Positions 17,519 through 26,967 of a DNA stretch of 64,000 bases are shown one piece after another. Numbering within the stretch: position 1 is the stretch's first letter; each line of letters begins with the position of its first letter. The notes under the pieces are model-generated. The model was not told the DNA's origin and made no database searches. It worked only from the letters and a program-made list of their open reading frames with translations. The position numbers and the translations under genes were made by a program. This DNA comes from Clostridiales bacterium (GTDB taxonomy: Bacteria > Bacillota > Clostridia > Oscillospirales > CAG-272), in the NCBI GenBank assembly GCA_012840355.1, contig DULN01000009.1:433077-497076 (forward strand). Reading direction: 5' to 3'.

Positions 17519-17578
17519 AATTATATCATATTTTTCCGAAAATTAAAGCCTTATGAGTTTTCCACAAAAGTGCGCAAT

Positions 17579-18832
17579 TTAAATAATCTCGTAAACGCGG
17601 CTATAAGCCTTTTTGGCTTCTTCTTGGGCGGTAACGCATGCGTTTTCCACAAGGTCATAGTTCTCTGCTAAAACTTTCACGACGCTTTCGTCAATCGAGC
17701 CGTTTTTAACCATAACGTCGAGAATAGAGAGTATCCGCTCTTTTGTATACGGCTCTTTGTATGGTCGTTTTTCCATTAGCGCGGCGAACACGTCCGCCAC
17801 AGCCATAATGCGAGAGCAGAGGCTCATCGAATCGGCTGTGATATGGAAGGGGTAGCCATTCCCATTAAGCTTTTCATGATGATATGCCGCCCAGGTTGTG
17901 ATATCCTCAAACCCGGATATTTCAGACAGCAGGTAGTGGGTAAAGTAAACGTGCGATTTTATGTACTCGTACTCCTGCGGTTCGAGCGCCCCTTGTTTTT
18001 CAAGTATGTTTATGTCGATTGTCAGCTTACCGAGGTCGTGCAGGTATCCCGCCGCAAGCAGTTTTTTGCACTCATCCGGAGAAAAATGCATAAGCTCGGC
18101 GAGCTTTTCGGCGGTTTTCGCCACGCCCGCCGAGTGGGTCGCCGTAAACTCGCTTCGGAAGTCTATAAGGAAAGAAAACAGCTCGGCAAGCTTTACAAGC
18201 TGGTTAGTTGAAATGTCCACAATGGATTTGTCAGAGTGTACGATTTTATCAAAGCTCTCGCCCGTGACAAGGTCAAGCCAAACGCTTTCGACTTCCGTCA
18301 GCTCAAGCGCCGCTTCGACATATGGCGGGTAAAAATGCTCGCCTTTGTTTTCCTGAAGGTAAAAGCGTACGCCGGGGATGCTTGTCAAAATAAAAGCGTC
18401 GGAATACTCGGCGGTAACGGTGCAAACGCGGTCGGCAAGATAAATAAGCTGGCTTTCCATGGGCATGTCGGGGTACTTCTCGCGCGCTTTTCCATTGTCC
18501 CACGGGTAATGGTGGTAATAAAGTATTGGCGCGAGGTCAGGGATCGGCTCGAATGTGGACAAAAGGAATGCGCCCCGGTGCCCGTGGACGAAGACATCGT
18601 CTCCCGTCCCTTCAAAAGCGTCGAGCTTTTCTTTTATCGACAAGGCCCCGATATCGTGAATAAGGCCCGCTATGAAAACTTTATACCTCTGTTCATTAGA
18701 AAAGCCGAGCTTGTTTGCCAAAGCATACGCAAAATATGAAACTCTCTGCTGATGGTTGCCGACTTTGGCTGAGATGACGCTTTGGGCTTTGTTGAGAGTG
18801 TCAAATACCTCGATAATATTAAGCTTCATCAC
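17579..18832 (-). CDS. Tandem HD-domain protein (HD-GYP-like second domain)
   Basis: A 417-residue protein with two HD phosphohydrolase domains. The first contains VGNHQQRVSYFA, LIHDIGAL and a YYHHYPWDNG stretch. The second contains HSAGVAKTAEKLAE, YLHDLGKL, a HVYFTHYLL stretch and HHEKLNGNGYPF, the last resembling the HD-GYP signature with N-G-Y in place of the classical motif. HD-GYP proteins usually hydrolyse cyclic di-GMP, and tandem HD forms occur in Clostridia; the actual substrate is not certain. No membrane or receiver domain is present. It has its own consensus promoter at 18877-18905. Confidence 0.85.
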   Translation of the reverse strand: MMKLNIIEVFDTLNKAQSVISAKVGNHQQRVSYFAYALANKLGFSNEQRYKVFIAGLIHDIGALSIKEKLDAFEGTGDDVFVHGHRGAFLLSTFEPIPDLAPILYYHHYPWDNGKAREKYPDMPMESQLIYLADRVCTVTAEYSDAFILTSIPGVRFYLQENKGEHFYPPYVEAALELTEVESVWLDLVTGESFDKIVHSDKSIVDISTNQLVKLAELFSFLIDFRSEFTATHSAGVAKTAEKLAELMHFSPDECKKLLAAGYLHDLGKLTIDINILEKQGALEPQEYEYIKSHVYFTHYLLSEISGFEDITTWAAYHHEKLNGNGYPFHITADSMSLCSRIMAVADVFAALMEKRPYKEPYTKERILSILDVMVKNGSIDESVVKVLAENYDLVENACVTAQEEAKKAYSRVYEII

Positions 18833-18876
18833 ACGAAAACCCCGATATATAAGTTTTCAAATAATGACGACAACAA

Positions 18877-18905
18877 ATTATAACATATTTCAAAATTTTT
18901 CTCAA
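18877..18905 (-). promoter_or_regulatory. Sigma-A promoter for the tandem HD gene
   Basis: On the minus strand TTGAGA, 17 bases, TATAAT, about 45 bases before the ATG at 18832. Confidence 0.85.
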
Positions 18906-18921
18906 CGATTCCGTGCGCGAT

Positions 18922-18975
18922 TAAAAAAAGCGGGCGTGCCGCTTATTCGTGCGACACGCCCGAGCTATTTTTTAG
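18922..18975 (-). terminator. Terminator for ppdK
   Basis: A GGGCGTG / CACGCCC stem with an additional inner CGC / GCG pairing, and a minus-strand GCTTTTTTTAAT run after it, just beyond the ppdK stop. Confidence 0.85.
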
Positions 18976-18981
18976 AATTTT

Positions 18982-21615
18982 TTATTTGCCTTCGCTGCGG
19001 ATTGCTGCCTGCGCGGCTGCGAGGCGGGCGATCGGCACGCGGAAAGGCGAGCAGGAGACATAGGTCAAGCCTACATTGTGGCAGAACTCGATGGACGACG
19101 GGTCGCCGCCATGCTCGCCGCAGATGCCGAGCTTGATGTCGGGACGGGTCTGCCTGCCGAGCTCGCAAGCCATCTTGACGAGCTTGCCGACGCCATTCTG
19201 GTCGAGGCGGGCGAACGGGTCGTTTTCGTATATCTTCTTGTCGTAGTAAGATTCGAGGAACTTGCCTGCGTCGTCGCGGCTGAAGCCAAAGGTCATCTGC
19301 GTCAGGTCGTTGGTACCGAATGAGAAGAACTCTGCCTCTTTCGCGATCTCGTCGGCGGTGAGCGCCGCGCGCGGAATCTCAATCATCGTACCGACTTTGT
19401 AAGTGAGCTCGACGCCAGCGGCTTTGATTTCCTCGTCGGCGGTCTTGACGATGACGTCTTTGACGTACTTAAGCTCTTTGACCTCGCCTACGAGCGGGAC
19501 CATGATTTCGGGGACAAGGTCCCAGTCGGGATGTCTCTTCTTGACGTTGATAGCTGCACGGATAATTGCGCGGGTCTGCATCTCGGCGATCTCCGGATAG
19601 GTGACGGCGAGACGGCAGCCGCGGTGGCCCATCATCGGGTTGAACTCATGCAGCGAAGCGATGATGCCGCGGATTTCTTCCACGGTCTTGCCCATATCTT
19701 TTGCAAGCTCCGCGATGTCCATCTCTTCGGTCGGGACAAACTCGTGGAGCGGCGGGTCGAGCAGACGGATAGTCACAGGCATGCCTTCAAGCGCCTCGTA
19801 AAGCAGCTCGAAGTCGCCCTGCTGCATCGGCAGAAGTTTTGCCAGAGCCGCTTCGCGCTGCTCTTTGGTGTCGGAGCAGATCATCTCGCGGATAGCTTTG
19901 ATCCTGTCACCCTCGAAGAACATATGCTCGGTGCGGCAAAGTCCGATACCCTCCGCGCCAAGCTCGCGGGCCTTCTTAGCGTCTGCAGGCGTGTCTGCAT
20001 TAGTGCGTACCTGCAGCTTGCGGTACTTGTCGGCCCAGTCCATGATTCGGGCGAACTCGCCGGCGATCTGAGCCTCGACGGTCGGGATTATGCCGTCATA
20101 GATGTTACCAGTCGAGCCGTCGATGGAGATATAGTCGCCTTCCTTGAATGTCTTGCCGCCAAGGACGAACTTCTTGTTTTCCTCGTCCATGCGGATATCG
20201 GAGCAGCCGGATACGCAGCACTTACCCATGCCGCGAGCGACGACTGCCGCGTGAGAGGTCATACCGCCACGGACGGTGAGGATGCCTTCGGCGGCTTTCA
20301 TGCCCTCAATGTCCTCTGGCGAGGTTTCAAGCCTTACAAGCACAACCTTTTCGCCGCGCTCTTTCCAAGCCTTAGCGTCTTCGGCAGTGAAGACCACCTT
20401 GCCGCATGCGGCGCCGGGCGATGCGGGCAGGCCCTTGCCAATCGGGGTAGCGGCCTTGAGCGCCTGCGGGTCAAACTGCGGGTGCAGCAGTGTGTCGAGG
20501 TTGCGCGGATCTATCTTCATGAGGGCTTCTTTCTCGGTGATCATGCCCTCGTCGACCATGTCGCAAGCGATCTTAAGTGCAGCCTTAGCCGTGCGCTTGC
20601 CGTTACGCGTCTGCAGCATATAGAGTTTCTTGTCCTCAATGGTGAACTCCATATCCTGCATGTCTTTGTAATGCTTTTCGAGGATCTCGCAGATCTTTTG
20701 GAACTGCTCGTAGACCTCGGGCATTATTTCTGCCATCTTATCTATCTTCATGGGCGTGCGGATACCCGCAACGACGTCCTCGCCCTGGGCGTTCATAAGG
20801 AACTCGCCCATGAGCTTCTTTTCGCCAGTAGCGGGGTCGCGAGTGAACGCGACGCCGGTGCCGGAGGTATCGCCCATGTTGCCGAATACCATCATCTGTA
20901 CGTTGACCGCGGTGCCCCACGAGTAGGGAATATCGTTGTCGCGGCGGTATACCTCGGCGCGTGGGTTGTCCCATGAACGGAAAACGGCCTCGATAGCGCC
21001 GAACAGCTGCTCAATCGGATCCGAGGGGAAGTCTTTGCCTATAGCTTTCTTATACTCGGCCTTAAACTGCATTGCGAGCTCTTTGAGATCGTCGGCAGTA
21101 AGCTGGGTGTCTTCGGTGACGCCCTTCTCCTCTTTCATCTTGTCGATGAGCTGCTCAAAATATTTTTTGCCAACGCCCATGACGACGTCAGAGTACATCT
21201 GGATAAAGCGCCTGTAACAGTCCCAAGCCCAGCGTGGGTTGCCGGATTTGGCAGCGAGCGTTTCGACGACTTCCTCGTTTAAGCCGAGGTTGAGGATGGT
21301 ATCCATCATGCCCGGCATCGAAACGCGGGCACCGGAACGAACCGATACCAAAAGGGGATTTTCCTTGTCGCCGAACTTCTTGCCGGCGATCTGCTCAAGC
21401 TTGCCGATATACTCGAAAATCTGCTCTTTTATGTCGGGAGCTATGGTTTTGCCGTCTTCGTAGTATCTGGTGCAGGCTTCGGTCGTGATTGTGAAACCCT
21501 GCGGGACCGGCAAGCCAATGTTGGTCATTTCGGCAAGGTTTGCGCCCTTGCCGCCGAGAAGCTCACGCATGCCAGCGTTGCCTTCGGAAAACAGATACAC
21601 GTATTTTTTGCTCAT
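18982..21615 (-). CDS. ppdK: Pyruvate, phosphate dikinase
   Basis: PPDK interconverts pyruvate, ATP and phosphate with phosphoenolpyruvate, AMP and pyrophosphate; in anaerobes it is central to PPi-linked glycolysis. The 877-residue length is full. The N-terminal nucleotide-binding domain starts KKYVYLFSEGNAGMRELLGGKGANLAEM. The swivelling phosphohistidine domain shows GGMTSHAAVVARGMGKCCVSG, and the C-terminal PEP/pyruvate barrel shows LCRTEHMFF, GTNDLTQMTFG and GICGEHGGDP with its catalytic Cys. A minus-strand TATAAT lies upstream (ATTATA at 21671-21676) but its -35 box is unclear. The gene is monocistronic and divergent from the GlmU-like gene. Confidence 0.98.
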   Translation of the reverse strand: MSKKYVYLFSEGNAGMRELLGGKGANLAEMTNIGLPVPQGFTITTEACTRYYEDGKTIAPDIKEQIFEYIGKLEQIAGKKFGDKENPLLVSVRSGARVSMPGMMDTILNLGLNEEVVETLAAKSGNPRWAWDCYRRFIQMYSDVVMGVGKKYFEQLIDKMKEEKGVTEDTQLTADDLKELAMQFKAEYKKAIGKDFPSDPIEQLFGAIEAVFRSWDNPRAEVYRRDNDIPYSWGTAVNVQMMVFGNMGDTSGTGVAFTRDPATGEKKLMGEFLMNAQGEDVVAGIRTPMKIDKMAEIMPEVYEQFQKICEILEKHYKDMQDMEFTIEDKKLYMLQTRNGKRTAKAALKIACDMVDEGMITEKEALMKIDPRNLDTLLHPQFDPQALKAATPIGKGLPASPGAACGKVVFTAEDAKAWKERGEKVVLVRLETSPEDIEGMKAAEGILTVRGGMTSHAAVVARGMGKCCVSGCSDIRMDEENKKFVLGGKTFKEGDYISIDGSTGNIYDGIIPTVEAQIAGEFARIMDWADKYRKLQVRTNADTPADAKKARELGAEGIGLCRTEHMFFEGDRIKAIREMICSDTKEQREAALAKLLPMQQGDFELLYEALEGMPVTIRLLDPPLHEFVPTEEMDIAELAKDMGKTVEEIRGIIASLHEFNPMMGHRGCRLAVTYPEIAEMQTRAIIRAAINVKKRHPDWDLVPEIMVPLVGEVKELKYVKDVIVKTADEEIKAAGVELTYKVGTMIEIPRAALTADEIAKEAEFFSFGTNDLTQMTFGFSRDDAGKFLESYYDKKIYENDPFARLDQNGVGKLVKMACELGRQTRPDIKLGICGEHGGDPSSIEFCHNVGLTYVSCSPFRVPIARLAAAQAAIRSEGK

Positions 21616-21816
21616 GCGTTTTATTCTTCCTCCGGATTAGACTTTATTGTTTTTAATTTTGCCGATGCGTATTATATCATAATCTTAACTAAATTACTAT
21701 ATATAGTTTGAAGAATTTACAATTATTATAACACTGTGTCATAATTTTCATCGCTTGCGGGCGCTTTTTATCCGTTTTTTACAATATCCCACGAGTGTGC
21801 CTTCGACATAAAAGTC

Positions 21817-21845
21817 TTGATTTGGAAAAATCCATATTGTATAAT
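21817..21845 (+). promoter_or_regulatory. Sigma-A promoter for the glmU-like/pth/mfd operon
   Basis: TTGATT, 17 bases, TATAAT, about 48 bases before the TTG start at 21894. Confidence 0.85.
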
Positions 21846-21893
21846 AAGGAAAGCCGGTAGGCATAACTTTATCGGAAACGGCAGGGAACACAG

Positions 21894-22712
21894 TTGAGCC
21901 AAAATATTGAAGATGCCGTAAGAGCTGCGCTTGCCAACATAGGCGTTGACGTGACGGAAGAGCTATGCTTTGAGCCCATCGAAACACATGCGCTGGGTTT
22001 TGCTCCGTTTGCGGAGGTGAAAACTCAGGTTGATTTTTTACGGGCGAAAAGGGAATACATATTGCAGGTCATAGCGTCATTCGCCGAGCGGGGGGTGAAA
22101 TTTGTTTCCACCGATGGCGTAGTCATCTCCCCGTTTGCTAAAATCGGCGCGGGCACGGTTATCCACCCCAACACCGAAATCCGCTCCGGCGTCATGATCG
22201 GAGAGGGCTGCGTTATCGGCCCGTGCACCGTAATTGAGAAAAGCACTATAGGCTCGCGCTGCGTTATAAACGCGACGCAGATATACGAGTCTGTGGTCGA
22301 AGACGACGTCAAAATTGGCCCGTTCTGCCACATAAGGCCTAACAGCCGGATTTGCCGCGGCGTCAAAATCGGCGATTTTGTCGAGGTCAAAAACTCCACG
22401 GTCGGCGAAGAGACCCACGCCGCGCACCTTACATATATCGGCGACAGCGATGTCGGCGCGAGGGTCAATATCGGGTGCGGCGTCGTCACCGTCAACTACG
22501 ACGGCAAAAGGAAACACCGCACCGTCATATGCGACGACGCGTTTATTGGCTGCAACACAAACCTTGTCGCGCCCGTTAGGATAGGCGAGCGCGCCTTTAC
22601 CGCCGCCGGCTCAACAATTACCGAAGACGTCCCAGCCGATGCGCTTGCGATTGCGAGAGCAAGGCAGGTCAACAAACTCGGCTGGAGGATAAAAAAGCAA
22701 CAAGAACAGTAA
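21894..22712 (+). CDS. Stand-alone GlmU-like acetyltransferase half (left-handed beta helix)
   Basis: A 272-residue protein that matches only the C-terminal glucosamine-1-phosphate N-acetyltransferase half of GlmU. Residues 75-265 form hexapeptide repeats of a left-handed beta helix. The catalytic block AAHLTYIGDSDVG (His178) and the NIGCGVVTVNYDG block are intact. The N-terminal uridylyltransferase domain, with its GxGTRM nucleotide motif, is absent; only about 60 residues resembling the linker helix precede the helix. The TTG start has a weak GGCAGGGA upstream, and a consensus promoter lies 50 bases before it. It occupies the place of glmU before pth and mfd, though prs is missing too. It is probably the acetyltransferase of cell-wall precursor synthesis, with the pyrophosphorylase encoded elsewhere. 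Confidence 0.85.
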   Translation: MSQNIEDAVRAALANIGVDVTEELCFEPIETHALGFAPFAEVKTQVDFLRAKREYILQVIASFAERGVKFVSTDGVVISPFAKIGAGTVIHPNTEIRSGVMIGEGCVIGPCTVIEKSTIGSRCVINATQIYESVVEDDVKIGPFCHIRPNSRICRGVKIGDFVEVKNSTVGEETHAAHLTYIGDSDVGARVNIGCGVVTVNYDGKRKHRTVICDDAFIGCNTNLVAPVRIGERAFTAAGSTITEDVPADALAIARARQVNKLGWRIKKQQEQ

Positions 22713-22735
22713 AAGGACGGACTTGGTTTATTGTT

Positions 22736-23359
22736 TTGACAAACATATTTGATTTATTCAAAAAACTTGAATCCATAAGTGCAAACAAATCGGGGCCGGT
22801 GGAGTTTATTGTTTGCGGTCTGGGCAATCCCGGCCCACAGTATGAGCGCACCCGGCACAATGCCGGGTTTATGGCGATTGACGAGATATCAGCGCGCGAA
22901 GGCTTTGCGGTTACGCGCGCGAAATTTGACGCGCTTGTAGCGGACGTAACGTTCGCGGGAAAACGCGTTTTGTTTATGAAACCCCAGACCTACATGAACG
23001 CTTCCGGCAAGGCGGTCGGTAAAGCTGCGGAGTACTATAAAATCCCGCCGGAAAGGATTATCGTTATCTCTGACGACGTGAACCTGCCGGTAGGGAAGAT
23101 GCGGATCAGGCGCTCGGGGTCGAGCGGCGGGCAAAAGGGCCTTGCCGACATTATAAATTGGCTTGGCACAGATGCCTTTCCGCGCATCAGGATTGGCGTC
23201 GGCGCCCCGCCGCCCGGCGGCGATATGATAAGCTGGGTGCTGGGCAGTATCCCCGAAGCCGATCTTAAAAGTTTTAAGTCGTGCATCGCAAATGTCCCCG
23301 ATGCCGTAAGCCTTATTTTAGCCGGAAAGATCGACGAAGCGATGAATAAATACAACTGA
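22736..23359 (+). CDS. pth: Peptidyl-tRNA hydrolase
   Basis: Pth releases peptides from peptidyl-tRNA dropped by stalled ribosomes. The core starts VEFIVCGLGNPGPQYERTRHNAGF, which contains the catalytic His. It continues with FMKPQTYMNASGKAVG, ISDDVNLPVGKMRIRRSGSSGGQKGL and FPRIRIGVG. A 21-residue N-terminal extension is read from a TTG at 22736; an alternative GTG at 22802 would give the bare core. I recall such extensions in Clostridial Pth proteins, so the longer start is kept, but the evidence is modest. It is 24 bases after the GlmU-like gene and 6 bases before mfd. Confidence 0.95.
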   Translation: MTNIFDLFKKLESISANKSGPVEFIVCGLGNPGPQYERTRHNAGFMAIDEISAREGFAVTRAKFDALVADVTFAGKRVLFMKPQTYMNASGKAVGKAAEYYKIPPERIIVISDDVNLPVGKMRIRRSGSSGGQKGLADIINWLGTDAFPRIRIGVGAPPPGGDMISWVLGSIPEADLKSFKSCIANVPDAVSLILAGKIDEAMNKYN

Positions 23360-23364
23360 TTCGG

Positions 23365-26300
23365 ATGGTGCATTCGGAGTTTGTTGGCGCGCCAGGGCTT
23401 ATTGTTGGCGCACTTAAAGCCGAACGGGAATACGCGTGCATAATTGAGGCGATCGAGCGTGAGGCAAAAAGCGACAGACCGTCACCTTTACGGATAACCG
23501 GCATGAGCGAGGGCGTGCGCGGGGCTTTTGCCGCGCTGCTCGCGAAGTATGTAGCCGAAAAGCATAAAAAGCCGCTGCTTGTTATTGTCCCAGACGAAAA
23601 AGAAGGGCAAAAATGCTTTGGGTTGCTCTCCGCCTGCGGGCTTACGCCGCTCTTATACCCGTTTCGGGATTTCATATTCCATAACATTACAGCCTCCCAT
23701 GAGTCAGAGCATGAGAGGCTTTCAGTGCTTTACGCGGTACTTGAAGGCACCTGCGACGCAGTTATCGCGACGCCGGACGCGGCTCTGGAGTATACAATGC
23801 CGCGCGAGGTCGCAATGCGCTCGCAGCTGAATTTTGGGCTAGACTCGCCTATCTCGCCCGACGAACTGAAAAAATTCCTTGCCGGTGCGGGATATGTGCG
23901 GGTCGAGCTTGTCGACGGCGCCGGGCAATATGCGGTGCGCGGAGACATTGTAGACGTGTTTCCGCCGAAATCCGAAAACCCGGTCCGCATAGAGTTTTTC
24001 GGCGACGATATTGACCGGATAAGCGCGTTTGACCTTCTCACGCAGCGCAGGATAGAAAATTTGGACAGCGTCGAGATTCCTCCCGCGCGCGAAATACTCG
24101 TCGGCGCAAAGGAGCGAGAGGAGCTTTTGCGCGTCATATCCACGCAGATAAAAAAGTGCGAGGACGATCGCACGCGAGAGATACTTTCCGCCGAGCTTGA
24201 CGCAGCCGAAAGTGGCAGGGAGATAAACTCAATAGACAAGTATATTACGCTCGTTTACCCACAGCGCGAGTGCCTTCTCGACTATTTTTCAGATGCCGCC
24301 ACCGCGCTTGTCGTCGAGTGGAAGTCAAGCTCCGAGAGGGTCAAAGCTTACGAGTGGCACGCAAAACAGACGATTACCGACCTGCTTGAGCATGGCGCGG
24401 TTCCTGCGCGTTATGCGGAGTATGGGAAGTATTACGCCAATTTTGAGGCGTTTTTCAGCAGCCGCGCGGCTGTGTTTGCCGACACCTTCCTCGGCAGTTA
24501 CGGCGACATGCGCCTTGGAGGGATGTTCAATATCACCTCGCGGCAGACGGTCTCTTACGCCGACAGCTATGAGCTTTTGCGCGAGGATTTGCGCGGCTAT
24601 ATAGAGGGCGGCTACTCGGCAGTCGTGCTCTGTGAAAACCAGCTTTCGGCGCAAAACCTGCATTCCCAGCTTGAGGCCGACGGGCTGCCGGCTTTGCTTT
24701 ATGGCGGCTCGGAAGCACCGCATCAGGGGATAGCGTTAATTTTGCACGGGTTTGATTTCCCCGGCTTCGAGCTGCCTGTGACAAAATTCGCCGTGCTCTC
24801 GCTTTACCCGAGCCAAAACGCGTACGCTCGTGTGCGCACAGCCCGCCGGGCCGCGCGCGCGGCGAAACGCTCGCGCCAAGAGCGCATCTTGAGCTATGCG
24901 GACCTTGATCCCGGCGATTATGTGGTGCACGTCAACCATGGCATAGGGCAATACCTAGGCATTCAGACCGTTACTGTAGACGGGCACACGCGCGACTACC
25001 TTAAAATCAAATACGCAGGCACGGATATGCTGTATTTGCCCTGCGACCAGCTTGACAGCATATCAAAATATATTGGCGGCCGCGCGGAAGACGGCACGGT
25101 GAAGCTGTCAAAGATGGGCGGCGCCGAGTGGGCGCGCACTAAATCAAAGGTAAAAGCCGCGGCGAAGGAAATGGCGCGCGAGCTTATAAAGCTATATGCG
25201 GAGCGGAAGCGTAAGCCGGGCTTTGCGTTTTTGCCCGACGACGAGCTGCAGCGCCAATTTGAGGCCGAGTTCGAGTATGAGGAAACCGAAGGGCAGCTCG
25301 AAGCCATAGAAGAGATAAAGCGCGATATGGAAAGCCCTCACCCGATGGACCGGTTACTTTGCGGAGACGTAGGTTTCGGCAAGACCGAGGTCGCGCTGCG
25401 TGCTGCGTTTAAAGCCGTAAACTCGCAAAAACAGGTCGCATTCCTAGTCCCAACGACGATACTTGCGTTGCAGCACTATCAAACTTTGCAGTCGCGAATG
25501 CGCGGGTTCCCCGTCAAAATAGACATGATATCGCGATTCCGTACGACGAAGCAGCAAGCAGAAACGCTGAAAAAACTAAAGCACGGAGAAGTTGACATCA
25601 TAGTCGGCACGCATAGGTTGCTTTCAAAAGACGTGCAGTTCCGCGATTTGGGACTTGTGATAATAGACGAGGAACACCGGTTCGGCGTCGCGCATAAAGA
25701 AAAACTAAAAAAGCTCTGCACAAATGTCGACGTGCTTACGCTCACCGCAACGCCAATCCCGCGCACGCTTAACATGGCGCTTTCGGGAATACGCGACATG
25801 TCGATACTCGAGGAGGCGCCGGGCGACAGGCTGCCGGTTCAAACCTATGTGCTTGAGTACGATGATATAATAATTGCGGAGGCGATACGCCGCGAGCTGC
25901 GCAGGGGCGGGCAGGTGTATTACCTGCACAACCGTGTGGAAACTATCGAAACCGTGGCAAATAAAATCTCGCAACTTGCCCCGGGCGCGCGGATAGCCGT
26001 AGCTCACGGGCAAATGGACAAAGAGCAGCTTTCGGATATATGGCGCGATATGATAAGCGGCGAGGTTGACATCCTCGTTTGTACTACAATAATAGAATCC
26101 GGCGTCGACATACCAAACGCCAACACGCTTATAATAGAGGACGCCGACAAGCTCGGGCTTGCCCAGCTGCACCAGCTCCGCGGGCGGGTCGGCAGGTCGA
26201 GCCGGCGCGCATATGCCTATTTTACCTACCGGCGCGGGAGCGTGCTTTCCGAAATTGCGACAAAGCGGCTTGAGGCTATACGCGATTATACGGAGTTCGG

Positions 26301-26919
26301 CTCGGGCTTTAGGATAGCGCTGCGCGACCTTGAGATTCGCGGAGCGGGCAACCTGCTTGGGCCCGAGCAGCACGGGCATATCGAGTCGGTAGGTTATGAC
26401 CTTTATATGAAGCTGCTCAGCGAGGCGATACTCGAGGAAAAAGGCGAAATACCCCAGCAGCGCGCGGAGCATACGATTGAAATTAGCATCGACGCCTATA
26501 TCCCCGAAAGCTATATAAACAGCTCGACCCAGCGCATAGAGGCGTACAAAAAAATCTCGCTAATATTAAGCGAGGAGGACTCAAGGGACGTATTGGACGA
26601 GCTTTGCGACCGCTACGGCGAGCCGCCTGAGCCGGTGATTAATCTTATAAATGTGGCGCTTGTCCGCGCTCTTGGCAGCGAGATAGGCATCACAAAGACC
26701 GAGCAACGCGGCGACAGCGTGATAATTTACCCGGCAAACATCGACGCCTCGATTTGGGCGAGGCTTGCGGGCGAGCTGCGCGGCAGGATACTCCTAAGCC
26801 TTGGCTCAAAGCCTTATATAACAGTAAAACTAATGAAGGGCGATAATATCCTCATATTTTTGCGCGATCTGTTTAAGAAATATATACAAATTCACACTTG
26901 CAATCTCGAGCAGCTATAA
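23365..26919 (+). CDS. mfd: Transcription-repair coupling factor
   Basis: Mfd is a 1184-residue ATP-dependent translocase that removes stalled RNA polymerase and recruits UvrA. The N-terminal UvrB-like domains carry YAVRGDIVDVFPPKSENPVRIEFFGDDIDRI. The RNAP-interaction (CarD-like) domain shows LDPGDYVVHVNHGIGQYLG. The helicase motor shows CGDVGFGKTEVALRAAF (Walker A), IIDEEHRFGV (DEEH box), TLTATPIPRTL and QLRGRVGRS (motif VI). The C-terminal TRCF domain follows. It is co-directional with pth and a PpiC-like lipoprotein, the usual Firmicutes neighbours. Confidence 0.98.
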   Translation: MVHSEFVGAPGLIVGALKAEREYACIIEAIEREAKSDRPSPLRITGMSEGVRGAFAALLAKYVAEKHKKPLLVIVPDEKEGQKCFGLLSACGLTPLLYPFRDFIFHNITASHESEHERLSVLYAVLEGTCDAVIATPDAALEYTMPREVAMRSQLNFGLDSPISPDELKKFLAGAGYVRVELVDGAGQYAVRGDIVDVFPPKSENPVRIEFFGDDIDRISAFDLLTQRRIENLDSVEIPPAREILVGAKEREELLRVISTQIKKCEDDRTREILSAELDAAESGREINSIDKYITLVYPQRECLLDYFSDAATALVVEWKSSSERVKAYEWHAKQTITDLLEHGAVPARYAEYGKYYANFEAFFSSRAAVFADTFLGSYGDMRLGGMFNITSRQTVSYADSYELLREDLRGYIEGGYSAVVLCENQLSAQNLHSQLEADGLPALLYGGSEAPHQGIALILHGFDFPGFELPVTKFAVLSLYPSQNAYARVRTARRAARAAKRSRQERILSYADLDPGDYVVHVNHGIGQYLGIQTVTVDGHTRDYLKIKYAGTDMLYLPCDQLDSISKYIGGRAEDGTVKLSKMGGAEWARTKSKVKAAAKEMARELIKLYAERKRKPGFAFLPDDELQRQFEAEFEYEETEGQLEAIEEIKRDMESPHPMDRLLCGDVGFGKTEVALRAAFKAVNSQKQVAFLVPTTILALQHYQTLQSRMRGFPVKIDMISRFRTTKQQAETLKKLKHGEVDIIVGTHRLLSKDVQFRDLGLVIIDEEHRFGVAHKEKLKKLCTNVDVLTLTATPIPRTLNMALSGIRDMSILEEAPGDRLPVQTYVLEYDDIIIAEAIRRELRRGGQVYYLHNRVETIETVANKISQLAPGARIAVAHGQMDKEQLSDIWRDMISGEVDILVCTTIIESGVDIPNANTLIIEDADKLGLAQLHQLRGRVGRSSRRAYAYFTYRRGSVLSEIATKRLEAIRDYTEFGSGFRIALRDLEIRGAGNLLGPEQHGHIESVGYDLYMKLLSEAILEEKGEIPQQRAEHTIEISIDAYIPESYINSSTQRIEAYKKISLILSEEDSRDVLDELCDRYGEPPEPVINLINVALVRALGSEIGITKTEQRGDSVIIYPANIDASIWARLAGELRGRILLSLGSKPYITVKLMKGDNILIFLRDLFKKYIQIHTCNLEQL

Positions 26920-26967
26920 TTTATAATCCCCTATATGTGAAACGGCTGCTCGGGCGAAAGGGCGACG

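Noticed and set aside
19531..20976. Long plus-strand open frame (481 aa) opposite ppdK
   Set aside because: It is antisense to the well-conserved PPDK gene and has no recognisable protein or ribosome binding site; it is a shadow of that gene's codon bias.
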